From positions 1,984,001 to 2,048,000 of the forward strand of contig NC_017955.1 in the NCBI RefSeq assembly GCF_000306785.1: 64,000 nt of DNA, given 5' to 3'. Within the stretch, counting starts at the first letter, position 1; every line of letters starts with the position of its first letter. The position numbers and the translations under genes are program-made. The notes beneath the pieces are model-generated. The model did not search any database and was not told where the DNA came from. It saw only the letters and a list, made by a program, of their open reading frames with translations. This DNA is from Modestobacter italicus (GTDB lineage Bacteria; Actinomycetota; Actinomycetes; Mycobacteriales; Geodermatophilaceae). This document shows positions 38,453 through 47,011 of this stretch, piece after piece.

Positions 38453-39688
38453 GTGGAACCCGCACTGATCGCGCTCATCGTGATCGCGTTGTTCGTGGTC
38501 GTCGTCCTCGCCAAGAGCGTGACGATCGTCCCGCAGGCCCAGGCGAAGGTCGTCGAGCGGCTCGGCCGGTACAGCCGCACGCTCTCACCCGGCCTGGCCC
38601 TGCTCGTCCCGTTCGTGGACCGGGTCCGCGCCACCATCGACCTGCGCGAGCAGGTGATCTCGTTCCCGCCGCAGCCGGTGATCACCGCCGACAACCTGCA
38701 GGTGGGCATCGACACGGTCGTGTACTTCCAGGTCACCGACCCGCGGCTGGCCGTCTATGGGATCGCCAACTACATCACCGGCATGGAGCAGCTGACCACC
38801 ACGACGCTGCGCAACGTCGTCGGCGGGCTGAACCTCGAGGGCGCGCTGACCGGCCGGGACGGCATCAACTCCCAGCTGCGCGAGGTGCTCGACGGCACCA
38901 CCGGCCCGTGGGGGCTGCGGGTGGCCCGGGTGGAGATCAAGGCGATCGACCCGCCGCCCTCCATCCAGGACTCGATGGAGAAGCAGATGCGCGCCGACCG
39001 CGACAAGCGCGCGGTCATCCTCACCGCCGAGGGTCAGCGGCAGTCGGCGATCACCACCGCCGAGGGGCAGAAGGCCTCCGCAATCCTGTCGGCCGAGGGC
39101 AAGAAGCAGGCGGCGATCCTGGAGGCCGAGGCCGAGCGGCAGAGCCGGATCCTGCGCGCCGAGGGTGAGCGGGCGGCGCTGTTCCTGCAGGCGCAGGGCC
39201 AGGCCAAGTCGATCGAGACGGTGTTCCAGGCCATCCACGACGGCAAGCCCGACCAGGGCCTGCTGGCCTACCAGTACCTGCAGACGCTGCCGAAGATCGC
39301 GCAGGGCGACGCCAACAAGATGTGGATCGTCCCCAGCGAGTTCAGCAAGGCGCTGGAGGGGCTGTCCCGGCTGGGCGGCTCGGACGGCGAGCAGCGGTCC
39401 TGGCTGGACGTCGACGCGCCCGCCGGCGGGAACGGGACCGCCGGCAACGGCGCGCCCGCGGCTGCCGCGGCGGCACCGGCACAGTCGCTGGACACCAGCA
39501 GCTGGTTCGACTCGAACCTGCCGCCGGCGGCCGAACAGCCCGAGGCGAAGATCTCGCTGTCCAGCATCGGCGTGGAGCCGAGCCTGCCCAGCGCCGCCCC
39601 GCCCCGCCCGTCGCTGTCGCAGGCGACCGAGGAGGTCCGCAGCACCCCGCCGCAGATCGGCGCCCCGCAGGAGCCCGACCAGCAGTGA
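38453..39688 (+). CDS. SPFH/Band 7 (stomatin, QmcA-like) protein
   Basis: A 411-residue membrane-anchored scaffold. One N-terminal helix (LIALIVIALFVVVVLAKSV) is followed by the Band 7 domain (VPQAQAKVVERLGRYSRTL, LREQVISFPPQPVITADN, VDRVRATIDLR), then a long Glu/Ala/Lys coiled coil (EGQRQSAITTAEGQKASAIL, EAERQSRILRAEGERAALF). The C-terminal ~100 residues are a disordered Ala/Gly/Pro/Ser tail specific to this lineage. It likely organises membrane domains with the upstream NfeD. The GTG at 38453 follows GGAAC. Confidence 0.9.
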   Translation: MEPALIALIVIALFVVVVLAKSVTIVPQAQAKVVERLGRYSRTLSPGLALLVPFVDRVRATIDLREQVISFPPQPVITADNLQVGIDTVVYFQVTDPRLAVYGIANYITGMEQLTTTTLRNVVGGLNLEGALTGRDGINSQLREVLDGTTGPWGLRVARVEIKAIDPPPSIQDSMEKQMRADRDKRAVILTAEGQRQSAITTAEGQKASAILSAEGKKQAAILEAEAERQSRILRAEGERAALFLQAQGQAKSIETVFQAIHDGKPDQGLLAYQYLQTLPKIAQGDANKMWIVPSEFSKALEGLSRLGGSDGEQRSWLDVDAPAGGNGTAGNGAPAAAAAAPAQSLDTSSWFDSNLPPAAEQPEAKISLSSIGVEPSLPSAAPPRPSLSQATEEVRSTPPQIGAPQEPDQQ

Positions 39689-39733
39689 ACGCCAGTGGCC
39701 CAGGACCGAGCCGGTCCTGGGCCACTGGCGTTC
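39687..39733. terminator. 21-bp perfect hairpin, bidirectional terminator
   Basis: Perfect 21-base arms (39687-39707 and 39713-39733) with a 5-base loop. The stem begins inside the SPFH stop codon and ends 5 bases before the stop of the convergent sigma factor gene, so it can serve both. It is the longest perfect hairpin I found in the window. Confidence 0.85.
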
Positions 39734-39738
39734 GACGC

Positions 39739-40674
39739 CTAGTCCTTCAGCAGCCCTTCGCGGAGCTTCGCGAGGGTCTGGCTGAGCAGCCGGGAGACGT
39801 GCATCTGCGAGATGCCGATGTCCGCGGCGATCTGCGACTGGGTCATGTTGCCGAAGAACCGCAGGATGAGGATGCGGCGCTCCCGGGCCGGGATGGTGGC
39901 CAGCAGCGGCTGCAGCGACTCGCGGTACTCCACGCCCTCGAGCGCGGCGTCCTCCTCGCCCAGCGTCGCGGCCAGGGTGGGGGAGTCCTCCTCGCCGGAC
40001 AGCCGCTCGTCCAGCGAGCTGCTGCGGTAGGCGTTGGCCACCGCCAGCCCCTCCAGGACCTCCGCCCGCGGGATGCCCAGGTGCTCGGCGAGCTCCGACG
40101 GGGTCGGGGCGTGCCCGTTCTTCTGGGACAGCTCGCTGACCGCCGCGTTCAGCGAGAGGTGCAGCTCCTGCAGCCGCCGCGGCACCCGGACCGACCAGCC
40201 CTGGTCGCGGAAGTGCCGCTTGATCTCCCCGGTGATCGTGGGGACGGCGAAGGAGAGGAACTCCACCCCGCGGGTCGGGTCGAAGCGGTCGATCGCCGCG
40301 ATCAGCCCGAGCGTGCCGACCTGCAGCAGGTCGTCGAAGGGCTCGCCACGGTTGCTGAACCGGCGGGCGAAGTGCCGGACCAGCGGCAGGTGCTCCTCGA
40401 CCAGGATCTCCCGCAGCCGCTCCCGGCGCGGGTCGCCCTTCTCCAGGGTGGACAGCTCGAGGAACAGCGGCGCGGTCCGCTCGGCCCGGCTGCGGTTCTC
40501 CGAGACCGGGACGGGGGTGTCCGCCACCTTCTCCGGCGCCACCGCGTCGTCGGCGGTGACCGCCGTCAGGGGGGCGGTGGGCTCGTCGGCGGGGAACCGC
40601 GGGACGGGGTTGCCGGACGCGTGCACGGCGGCGTCGTCGGCGGCCGGCGAGTCCGTGGCAGCCGACGGGGTCAC
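39739..40674 (-). CDS. SigB/SigF-type alternative sigma factor
   Basis: A 311-residue general-stress sigma factor. Regions are clear: 2 (EEHLPLVRHFARRFSNRGEP, FDDLLQVGTLGLIAAIDRFD, PTRGVEFLSFAVPTITGEIK), 3 (SLNAAVSELSQKNGHAPTPS) and 4 (ERRILILRFFGNMTQSQIAA, DIGISQMHVSRLLSQTL). About 65 disordered residues precede region 2. It is coupled to the upstream anti-sigma gene by a GTGA overlap (GTG 40674), the usual rsbW-sigF order. Holding by RsbW and release by the STAS protein at 42.5-42.9 kb is the expected control. Confidence 0.93.
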   Translation of the reverse strand: MTPSAATDSPAADDAAVHASGNPVPRFPADEPTAPLTAVTADDAVAPEKVADTPVPVSENRSRAERTAPLFLELSTLEKGDPRRERLREILVEEHLPLVRHFARRFSNRGEPFDDLLQVGTLGLIAAIDRFDPTRGVEFLSFAVPTITGEIKRHFRDQGWSVRVPRRLQELHLSLNAAVSELSQKNGHAPTPSELAEHLGIPRAEVLEGLAVANAYRSSSLDERLSGEEDSPTLAATLGEEDAALEGVEYRESLQPLLATIPARERRILILRFFGNMTQSQIAADIGISQMHVSRLLSQTLAKLREGLLKD

Positions 40675-41171
40675 CGGGCGACCGAGACGTCTGCGCCGGG
40701 CTCGGTGAGCAGGTCGGCCGAGCTGTACCGGCGGAGCTTCTTGACCAGGGCGATGCCGGCGACCGGGGTGTCCGAGCCGTTCCCCGCCGCGACCGTGGCC
40801 TGGTCGCTCGGGCCGGCCTCGACGCTGTCCACCAGCGTCTGCAGCACGGCCCAGCCGAAGCCGTCGCGCGGCACGTCGACGCCGGCCGAGGTGGGCACCC
40901 ACGCGTCGATGCGCAGCCCCTCGCGGCTGGCCTCGAACACCACGGTCAGCGGGGAGCCGTCCAGCGCGACGGAGGCCAGCGTGGCGCAGGCCTCGTCGAC
41001 GGCCAGCCGGAGGTCCTCGACCGCGTCGAGGTCGAAGTCCATCCGCATCGCGAGGTCACCGGCCATCGCCCGCACCGCAGGGAGCTGCGTCGGCGAGGTC
41101 GGGACCTTCAGTTCCAGGCGCTCGGCGCGCCGTTCGCCGGCGGGGGCCTCGGCGTCCGTCGTGTCGACCAT
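40671..41171 (-). CDS. rsbW: anti-sigma factor RsbW-like (HATPase)
   Basis: A 166-residue GHKL-fold protein expected to bind the downstream sigma factor. It opens with LELKVPTSPTQLPAVRAMAG and has DLRLAVDEACATLASVAL, where the N-box Asn of ordinary kinases is replaced (E-A-C-A-T), then VVFEASREGLRIDAWVPT and DGFGWAVLQTLVDSV in place of a full G-box. Loss of the Mg-binding Asn suggests weak or no kinase activity, so release of the sigma factor may rely on something other than simple ATP-driven switching. ATG 41171. The promoter lies in the 250-base gap to the divergent topoisomerase gene. Confidence 0.85.
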   Translation of the reverse strand: MVDTTDAEAPAGERRAERLELKVPTSPTQLPAVRAMAGDLAMRMDFDLDAVEDLRLAVDEACATLASVALDGSPLTVVFEASREGLRIDAWVPTSAGVDVPRDGFGWAVLQTLVDSVEAGPSDQATVAAGNGSDTPVAGIALVKKLRRYSSADLLTEPGADVSVAR

Positions 41172-41422
41172 GCGTCGTCCGCTCCTTCGTCGTCCGCACG
41201 TCCCGTGCGGGAGCGTGGCTGTCCATCTCAGCGCACCCACCGCACGTCCGTCCGGCGCGTGAGCGCCCGGTCGTGCGGAGGGACCGGGTGGTGCCCGGGA
41301 CCCCTGACGGTAGTCCGCCCGGCCGGGATCCCCGCCCCCGCACCGCTGCGGGTCCCTCCTCCTGCGGATGACGGGTCACCCTGACGGGTTTGAGCCGACC
41401 CGGTCGTGCCCATCCCAACGGC

Positions 41423-42430
41423 GTGAGACTGCGCCGTAGTGACGTGCACGCCCGCGGCTGGACCCGACGCCGGGCCGGGCGGGGGTTCGCCTACTTCGAC
41501 TCCGACGGCGTGCTGATCAAGGACGACCGGCTGGACCGGCTCAAGAGCCTGGCCATCCCGCCGGCCTGGAAGGACGTGTGGATCTGCCCCTGGCCCAACG
41601 GGCACATCCAGGCGGTCGGCACCGACGCGGCCGGCCGGCGGCAGTACCGCTACCACGACGAGTGGCGGGTCAAGCGCGACGCCGCCAAGCACGAGCGGGT
41701 GCTGGAGATCAGCCACCAGCTGCCCGACGTCCGCGACGCCGTGCTCGACGCGCTGAACAGCCGGGGGCTCAACCGCAACCGGGTGCTCGCCTGCGGCGTG
41801 CGGCTGCTGGACCTGGGCGCGTTCCGGGTCGGCAGCGAGCAGTACGCCGAGGACAACGGCACCTTCGGGCTGGCCACGCTGCGCCGGGACCACGTCGAGG
41901 TGCGCGGCGAGCGGGTCTTCTTCCACTACACCGCCAAGGGCGGCATCGAGCGGGAGCTCGAGCTGATCGACAAGCCGACGGCAGTGGTCGTCCGTGAGCT
42001 GCTCAAGCGCCCGGCGGACGAGGGTGAGGAGCTGCTCGGCTACCGGCTCGAGGACGGCAGCTGGCACGACGTCACCAGCGACGAGATCAACGCCTACCTC
42101 AAGGAGATCAGCGGCGCGGAGATCACCGCCAAGGACTTCCGCACCTGGACGGCGACGGTGATGATGGCCGCCACGCTGGCCGAGGAGCCGCCGCCGCGGA
42201 GCCGGACGGCGCGCGGCAAGGTGGTCCGGCAGGCCTACGTGAAGGTCTCCGAGCAGCTGGGCAACACCCCGGCGGTCTGCAAGGCCAGCTACGTCGACCC
42301 GCGGGTGGTCGACCGCTACGAGCACGGCGAGACGATCGCCGACGCGCTGGCCGAGGCCTCGCAGGCGCCGGACGACCGGACGGCGCAGCGCACTCTCGAG
42401 GCCGGCGTCTGCAGCCTGCTCAGCGCCTGA
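41423..42430 (+). CDS. DNA topoisomerase type IB
   Basis: A 335-residue poxvirus-like type IB topoisomerase, which nicks one strand through a 3'-phosphotyrosine and relaxes both supercoil signs. The N-terminal domain (GFAYFDSDGVLIKDDRLDRL, IPPAWKDVWICPWPNGHIQA, GRRQYRYHDEWRVKRDAAKH) and the catalytic domain (LDLGAFRVGSEQYAEDNGTF, FHYTAKGG, DFRTWTATVMMA) are complete. The nucleophile is Tyr290 in CKASYVDP. It has no close operon partner. The GTG at 41423 lacks a clear ribosome binding site; the GTG at 41441 is an alternative. Confidence 0.92.
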   Translation: MRLRRSDVHARGWTRRRAGRGFAYFDSDGVLIKDDRLDRLKSLAIPPAWKDVWICPWPNGHIQAVGTDAAGRRQYRYHDEWRVKRDAAKHERVLEISHQLPDVRDAVLDALNSRGLNRNRVLACGVRLLDLGAFRVGSEQYAEDNGTFGLATLRRDHVEVRGERVFFHYTAKGGIERELELIDKPTAVVVRELLKRPADEGEELLGYRLEDGSWHDVTSDEINAYLKEISGAEITAKDFRTWTATVMMAATLAEEPPPRSRTARGKVVRQAYVKVSEQLGNTPAVCKASYVDPRVVDRYEHGETIADALAEASQAPDDRTAQRTLEAGVCSLLSA

Positions 42431-42431
42431 A

Positions 42432-42473
42432 CGACGACGGGCGCCCCTCCCGGAGGAGGGGCGCCCGTCGTCG
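42432..42473. terminator. 19-bp perfect hairpin, bidirectional terminator
   Basis: Perfect 19-base arms (42432-42450 and 42455-42473) with the loop CGGA, lying between the convergent stops of the topoisomerase (42430) and STAS (42491) genes. Confidence 0.85.
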
Positions 42474-42490
42474 GTCGTGGAGCGGTGCTG

Positions 42491-42889
42491 CTACGCCTTC
42501 TCGGCGATCGTGAAGAGGTCGATGAGGCCGGTGACCTCCAGCGGGCGGGTCACGGCGCGGGTGTTGGCCACCAGCCGCAGCCCGACGTCGCGGGAGCGCG
42601 CCGACTTCTGGGTCTCCACCAGGACGGCCAGGCCGGCCGAACCGAGGAACTGCACGCCGCACAGGTCGATGACCAGCGCGGTCGGCTGCTGCTCGAGCTG
42701 GGTGTCCAGGGACGCCCGCAGGACCGGGGCGGTGAAGGTGTCGACCTCGCCGACGACCGTCACGGTCACCGTGCCGTCGTCGTCGGTGGACGTCGACAGC
42801 GTGATGACGTCGTCGAAGGGCGCTTCGTTCGAGTCAGCCGGGGCCGACACGTCGCGCGAGCCCTCGGCGGGCGAGTCGGATGAGGTCAC
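42491..42889 (-). CDS. STAS-domain anti-sigma factor antagonist
   Basis: A 132-residue single STAS domain with a 30-residue acidic N-terminal tail. The core VTVTVVGEVDTFTAPVLRAS, ALVIDLCGVQFLGSAGLAVL and VTRPLEVTGLIDLF is standard; the phosphoacceptor Ser is the one in FLGSAGL. In partner switching the unphosphorylated form binds RsbW and frees the sigma factor. The sigma/RsbW pair lies only 1.3 kb away, beyond the topoisomerase, and is the likely partner. The GTG at 42889 has AGGAG nine bases upstream. Confidence 0.9.
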   Translation of the reverse strand: MTSSDSPAEGSRDVSAPADSNEAPFDDVITLSTSTDDDGTVTVTVVGEVDTFTAPVLRASLDTQLEQQPTALVIDLCGVQFLGSAGLAVLVETQKSARSRDVGLRLVANTRAVTRPLEVTGLIDLFTIAEKA

Positions 42890-43100
42890 GGACTGCAGCT
42901 CCTCTCAGCGGCGATGCCCGACGGGCACGCTTCGCCCGGCCAATGTACTGCGGTACACCAGCCGGTCCGATGCGGCCCGGGACACGCGGGGTGTTCCGGA
43001 CGCCTGCCCAGCACCTGGGCAGACCACGGCTGGCTGCTCAACCGTGGCGCTCAACCTAGTCGCGCCGTACGGGGGGCACCACTCCGGTGCCCGGCCCGGG

Positions 43101-43625
43101 TCAGCCGTCGGTGAGGTGCACGGCCCGCTCCTCGGGGCCCTCGCCGCCGGTGGGGTCGTCGGCGGCGGCGGTGACGTCGTCGGTGACGCTGTCGGTGAAG
43201 GAGTCGGCCTGCTCGGAGACGCCGTCCTGGCTCAGCTGCGGGACGGTGCGCTCGTGGCTCTCCGCCGCGCGGACGTCGTCGGCGGTGTCCACCCCGGTGT
43301 CGGGCACCTCGCGGTCCAGCCGGCCCGACAGCGACTCGCCCTCGGCCTGCTCGAACGCCGTCGTGCCGAAGTCGGCGGTGGCGCCGGCCCGCTCGCCGGG
43401 CACCGGGGCGAACTCGGGGTCCTCGGCGCCGGCCTCGGTCGGGTGGTCGTCGTCGGCGATGTCCGGGACGCCGTCGTCCTCGTAGGAGACGTCCCGGGCG
43501 GTCTGGCCCTCCGGGTCGGTGCCGGAGGTGTCGGCGTCCGTCGTCCCGGTGAGGCCGCGCTCGTCGTCGGGGAACTCCGCGTCGTTCAGCGCGGAGTCGC
43601 GGGCGGCCTGGTCGGACTCGGTCAT
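43101..43625 (-). CDS. DUF5709 family acidic protein
   Basis: A 174-residue strongly acidic, disordered-looking protein (many Asp/Glu/Gly/Thr, no cysteine) of the DUF5709 family. Recognisable pieces are DVSYEDDGVPDIADDDHPTE and the ESLSGRLDREVPDTG segment. Such hydrophilic proteins are often stress-induced in desiccation-tolerant actinobacteria; the function is unknown. A GGGTAG element on the minus strand (plus 43720-43725) lies about 95 bases upstream and could be a SigB-type -10. Confidence 0.75.
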   Translation of the reverse strand: MTESDQAARDSALNDAEFPDDERGLTGTTDADTSGTDPEGQTARDVSYEDDGVPDIADDDHPTEAGAEDPEFAPVPGERAGATADFGTTAFEQAEGESLSGRLDREVPDTGVDTADDVRAAESHERTVPQLSQDGVSEQADSFTDSVTDDVTAAADDPTGGEGPEERAVHLTDG

Positions 43626-43719
43626 GGTGGTGCCTCCGTTCTGCGTGCCGCGGTGCGCGCACGCTCGCCGTCCGGTGGACGGGGGGAGCCGGTCGGGCGA
43701 CCGGCGTCGTGCGACCGCC

Positions 43720-43795
43720 CTACCCGCCAGCCCCGGCCCCATGCGTGACGCCGGTCCCGCACGCCGGCGGCATGGCCACCGCCGCGCGGGGGTAG
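43720..43795. promoter_or_regulatory. paired divergent CATGG...GGGTAG elements
   Basis: On the minus strand CATGG is followed after 13 bases by GGGTAG (43743 down to 43720), and on the plus strand CATGG is followed after 14 bases by GGGTAG (43771-43795). They point toward the DUF5709 and DUF1360 genes. GGGTA is the -10 core of SigB/SigF-type promoters in actinobacteria, but the -35 does not match GTTT, so the reading is tentative. Confidence 0.35.
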
Positions 43796-43804
43796 CGGGC
43801 GGGC

Positions 43805-44368
43805 ATGGCGATTGCAGACGAGGTCACGCGCATCGGCGCACCGGTGCGACGCTGGGCGCGCACCCAGAAGGAGGAGTACTCGCACGGCGAGGACCGGCCC
43901 CTGGGTGGGCTGCTCGGTGCGATGGGCACCTACCTCACGCTCACCACGGCGGGCGCGGCGGCCGTGCGGGCCGCCGGCAAGGAGCTGCCGACCCGGATCC
44001 CGCTGGGCGACGCCGTGCTGCTCACCGTCGCGACGTTCCGGATCGCCCGCACCATCGCCAAGGACCCGGTGGCCAGCCCGCTGCGCGCGCCGTTCACCAC
44101 CTTCCGGGGCCAGTCCGGGGAGGCGGAGGTCGCCGAGGAGATCCGGGTGCACGGCGGCGTCAAGCACGCGATCGGTGAGCTGGTGACCTGCCCGTTCTGC
44201 CTGGCCCAGTGGACGGCGACGGCGCTGGTGTTCGGCTACGCCACGGTGCCGGGCGCGACCCGGCTCGCCGCGCTGACCATGACCATGGTGGCGGCGGCCG
44301 ACGTGGGGCAGTTCGCCTACGACGCCCTGCAGCAGAAGGCGATGGCCGGCGGGGGCGACGAGGACTGA
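43805..44368 (+). CDS. DUF1360 family membrane protein
   Basis: A 187-residue protein of the DUF1360 family. Two or three hydrophobic segments flank the family signature ELVTCPFCLAQWTATALVFG, whose paired cysteines (CPFC) are invariant, and an upstream LLTVATFRIARTIAKDP. Sporulation-related YjcA belongs here, but the activity is unknown. The ATG at 43805 follows a GGGTAGC with only nine bases between, so the leader is very short. It stands 174 bases before ku on the same strand. Confidence 0.8.
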   Translation: MAIADEVTRIGAPVRRWARTQKEEYSHGEDRPLGGLLGAMGTYLTLTTAGAAAVRAAGKELPTRIPLGDAVLLTVATFRIARTIAKDPVASPLRAPFTTFRGQSGEAEVAEEIRVHGGVKHAIGELVTCPFCLAQWTATALVFGYATVPGATRLAALTMTMVAAADVGQFAYDALQQKAMAGGGDED

Positions 44369-44541
44369 TCCGGTCACGCTGCGTGCCCGGGCGGCCCGGC
44401 GCCGCACGGGCCGCCCGGTCACCCGTCCGGGTGGACGACCACGCAGAGTGCTGATCTCGCGCTGCCACGACGCGCCCTGAGCGCCTATCCTGCGATCTTG
44501 TCGAGACGTGTGTCGCAGGACACCGGGCCTGGAGGTAGAGC

Positions 44542-45537
44542 GTGCGGTCGATCTGGCGTGGCGCAGTCTCCTTCGGGCTGGTCAGCATCGCGGTGAAGCT
44601 CTACTCCGCGACTGAGGACCACGACATCCGGTTCCACCAGGTGCACGCCACCGACGGTGGCCGGGTGAAGTACAAGCGCGTCTGCTCGGTCGACGGCGAA
44701 GAGGTCGAGTACAACGACATCGCCAAGGGCTACGAGCTGCCCGACGGCCAGCTCGTCGTGCTCACCGACGAGGACTTCGACCAGCTGCCGCTGGGCACCA
44801 CGCACGAGATCGAGGTGCTCCAGTTCGTCGACCAGGAGCAGATCGACCCGATCCACTTCGAGAAGACGTACTACCTCGAGCCCGACGGGGTGGCCACCCG
44901 CCCGTACGTGCTGCTCCGCACCGCGCTGGAGAACGCCGGCCAGGTCGCGATCACCAAGATCGCCATCCGGCAGCGGGAGTCGCTGGCCGCGCTGCGGGTG
45001 CGCGACGGCGTCCTGGTGCTGCACACCATGCGGTGGCCCGACGAGATCCGCCGGCCCGGCTTCGGCTTCCTCGACGAGGACGTGCCGGTCAAGCCGGCCG
45101 AGCTGGCCATGGCCGAGTCGCTGATCTCGACGATGGCGGGCGACTTCGACCCCTCCGCGTTCACCGACGACTACCGCGAGGCGATGCAGCAGCTGCTGGA
45201 GGCCAAGCAGTCCGGTGGCGAGGTGCAGCAGGCCCCGGACGCGGCCGACGACGGCGGCGGCGCGGTGGTCGACCTGATGAGCGCGCTGCGGCGCAGCGTC
45301 GAGCGGGCCGGCGGCAACGCGCCCGCGGCGAGCAGCTCCGACGACAGCGACGACGACAGCTCCGACGACTCCCCGGCTGAGGAGACCCCCGCGCGCAAGC
45401 CGGCGCGGAAGTCCACCACCGCCGCGAAGAAGGCGCCGGCGAAGAAGGCCGCGCCGAAGAAGGCCGCAGCCGAGAAGGCCGACGACGAGCCGGCCAAGCC
45501 GGCCAAGCGCGCGTCCCGGGCCCGCAAGACCGCCTGA
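44542..45537 (+). CDS. ku: Ku protein for non-homologous end joining
   Basis: A 331-residue Ku homodimer subunit that rings double-strand DNA ends and recruits LigD. The core is standard (RSIWRGAVSFGLVSIAVKLY, VHATDGGRVKYKRVC, GYELPDGQLVVLTDEDFDQL, RTALENAGQVAITKIAIRQR). After about residue 260 comes an acidic Ser/Asp linker, then a Lys/Ala-rich tail (KKAPAKKAAPKK) of the kind that adds DNA binding in actinobacterial Ku. GGAGG precedes ATG 44542. It leads a three-gene repair operon with ligD(PE-Lig), 4 bases downstream, and ligD(Pol). A TATCCT -10-like element lies near 44485. Confidence 0.95.
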   Translation: MRSIWRGAVSFGLVSIAVKLYSATEDHDIRFHQVHATDGGRVKYKRVCSVDGEEVEYNDIAKGYELPDGQLVVLTDEDFDQLPLGTTHEIEVLQFVDQEQIDPIHFEKTYYLEPDGVATRPYVLLRTALENAGQVAITKIAIRQRESLAALRVRDGVLVLHTMRWPDEIRRPGFGFLDEDVPVKPAELAMAESLISTMAGDFDPSAFTDDYREAMQQLLEAKQSGGEVQQAPDAADDGGGAVVDLMSALRRSVERAGGNAPAASSSDDSDDDSSDDSPAEETPARKPARKSTTAAKKAPAKKAAPKKAAAEKADDEPAKPAKRASRARKTA

Positions 45538-45541
45538 CCCC

Positions 45542-47011
45542 GTGGCGCCTCCCGACCCGCTGGCCACCTACCGGGCCAAGCGCGACCCGGCGCGCACCGC
45601 CGAGCCCGTCCCGGCCGCGGACCAGCCGCTGCCGGTGGGCGACGACGACACCTTCGTCGTCCAGGAGCACCACACACCCCGCGGCCGCACCGGGCAGCGG
45701 GTGCACTGGGACCTGCGGCTCGAGCGCGACGGCGTGCTGAAGAGCTGGGCGGTGCCCAAGGGCCCGCCGACCGAGCCGGGGGTGAACCGGCTCGCCGTCC
45801 CCACCGAGGACCACCCGCTGGAGTACGCCTCCTTCGCCGGCACCATCACCGCCGGCGAGTACGGCGGCGGCCAGGTGAGCATCTGGGACGCCGGCCGCTA
45901 CGCGACGGAGAAGTGGGCCGACGACCACGTCACCGTGTCCTTCGACGGGCGGCGGCTGAGCGGCCGCTACGTGGTGTTCCGGCTGCCCGACGGCACCTGG
46001 AACGTGCGCAAGCTCGACGCCGACCCGGTGGTCGACGCGCCGGTCGCGGCCGGCGTGCCGGAGGACCTGACCCCGATGCTCGCCGCCATCGGCGAGCTGC
46101 CCCGGGCCGACGACCCGCGCTGGGGCTACGAGTTCAAGTGGGACGGCGTCCGGGCGCTCGCGCACGTGCGCGGCGGACGGGTGCGGCTGCGGGCCCGCAG
46201 CGGCAACGACGTCACCGCCACCTACCCCGAGCTGCACCGGCTGCCCGAGGTGCTGTCCGGGCACGACGCGGTGGTCGACGGCGAGGTGGTCGCGCTGGAC
46301 GGCCGCGGTCGCCCGGACTTCGGGCTGCTGCAGGGCCGGATGCACCGCACCGGGCCCGAGGTGGCCAGGATGGCGGCGGCCGCACCGGTCACCTACCTGG
46401 TGTTCGACCTGCTCGCACTGGACGGCGAGAACCTGCTCGGGCTGCCGTACACCGAGCGGCGCGAGCGGCTGGACGCGCTGGGGCTGGCCTCCGACCGGTG
46501 GGTCACCACGCCGTGGTTCCGCGGGAACGGGGAGCAGGTCCAGGCGGCGAGCCTGGAGAACGGGCTGGAGGGCGTCGTCGCCAAGCGGCTGGACTCGGTC
46601 TACCGGCCCGGCGGCCGGGGCCCGGACTGGCGGAAGGTGAAGAACCTGCGCACCCAGTCGGTGGTCGTCGGCGGCTGGCGGCCCGGCGAGGGCCGGCGGG
46701 CCGGCGGGATCGGTTCGCTGCTGGTCGGGGTGCACGACGACACCGGGCGGCTGGTGTTCGCCGGCCACGTCGGCACCGGCTTCACGGCCAGGGCGCTCGC
46801 CGACCTCGCGCCGCTGCTCACCCCGCGGGCCACCCCGCCGTTCGCCGACGCGCTGCCCCGCGAGGTCACCCGTGACGCGCGGTGGGTCGAGCCGCTGCTG
46901 GTCGGCGAGGTCCGGTACGGGGAGTGGACCCGGGAGGGCCGGCTGCGGCACCCGGCCTGGCGCGGCCTGCGCGACGACGTCGCAGCCGCCGACGTGGTGG
47001 TGGAGCCGTGA
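45542..47011 (+). CDS. ligD: LigD: 3'-phosphoesterase plus ATP-dependent DNA ligase
   Basis: A 489-residue two-domain protein. The phosphoesterase part (about 30-165) has FVVQEHHTPRGRTGQRVHWD, LRLERDGVLKSWAVPKGPP, EYASFAGTI and EYGGGQVSIWD. The ligase part begins near 175: adenylation Lys ~199 in YEFKWDGVRA, DGEVVALDGRGRPDFGLLQG, YLVFDLLALDGENLL, EGVVAKRLDS and WRKVKN. It seals breaks held by Ku and trims 3' ends. In Mycobacterium these domains are fused to a polymerase; here the polymerase is a separate downstream gene overlapping by 4 bases. GTG 45542. Confidence 0.95.
   Translation: MAPPDPLATYRAKRDPARTAEPVPAADQPLPVGDDDTFVVQEHHTPRGRTGQRVHWDLRLERDGVLKSWAVPKGPPTEPGVNRLAVPTEDHPLEYASFAGTITAGEYGGGQVSIWDAGRYATEKWADDHVTVSFDGRRLSGRYVVFRLPDGTWNVRKLDADPVVDAPVAAGVPEDLTPMLAAIGELPRADDPRWGYEFKWDGVRALAHVRGGRVRLRARSGNDVTATYPELHRLPEVLSGHDAVVDGEVVALDGRGRPDFGLLQGRMHRTGPEVARMAAAAPVTYLVFDLLALDGENLLGLPYTERRERLDALGLASDRWVTTPWFRGNGEQVQAASLENGLEGVVAKRLDSVYRPGGRGPDWRKVKNLRTQSVVVGGWRPGEGRRAGGIGSLLVGVHDDTGRLVFAGHVGTGFTARALADLAPLLTPRATPPFADALPREVTRDARWVEPLLVGEVRYGEWTREGRLRHPAWRGLRDDVAAADVVVEP

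Noticed and set aside
41172..41422. SigB/SigF promoter (GTTT-N15-GGGTAT) upstream of rsbW-sigma
   Set aside because: Autoregulation is common, but neither strand has a GGGTAT/ATACCC with a spaced GTTT; one GTTT at 41388 has no -10 partner.
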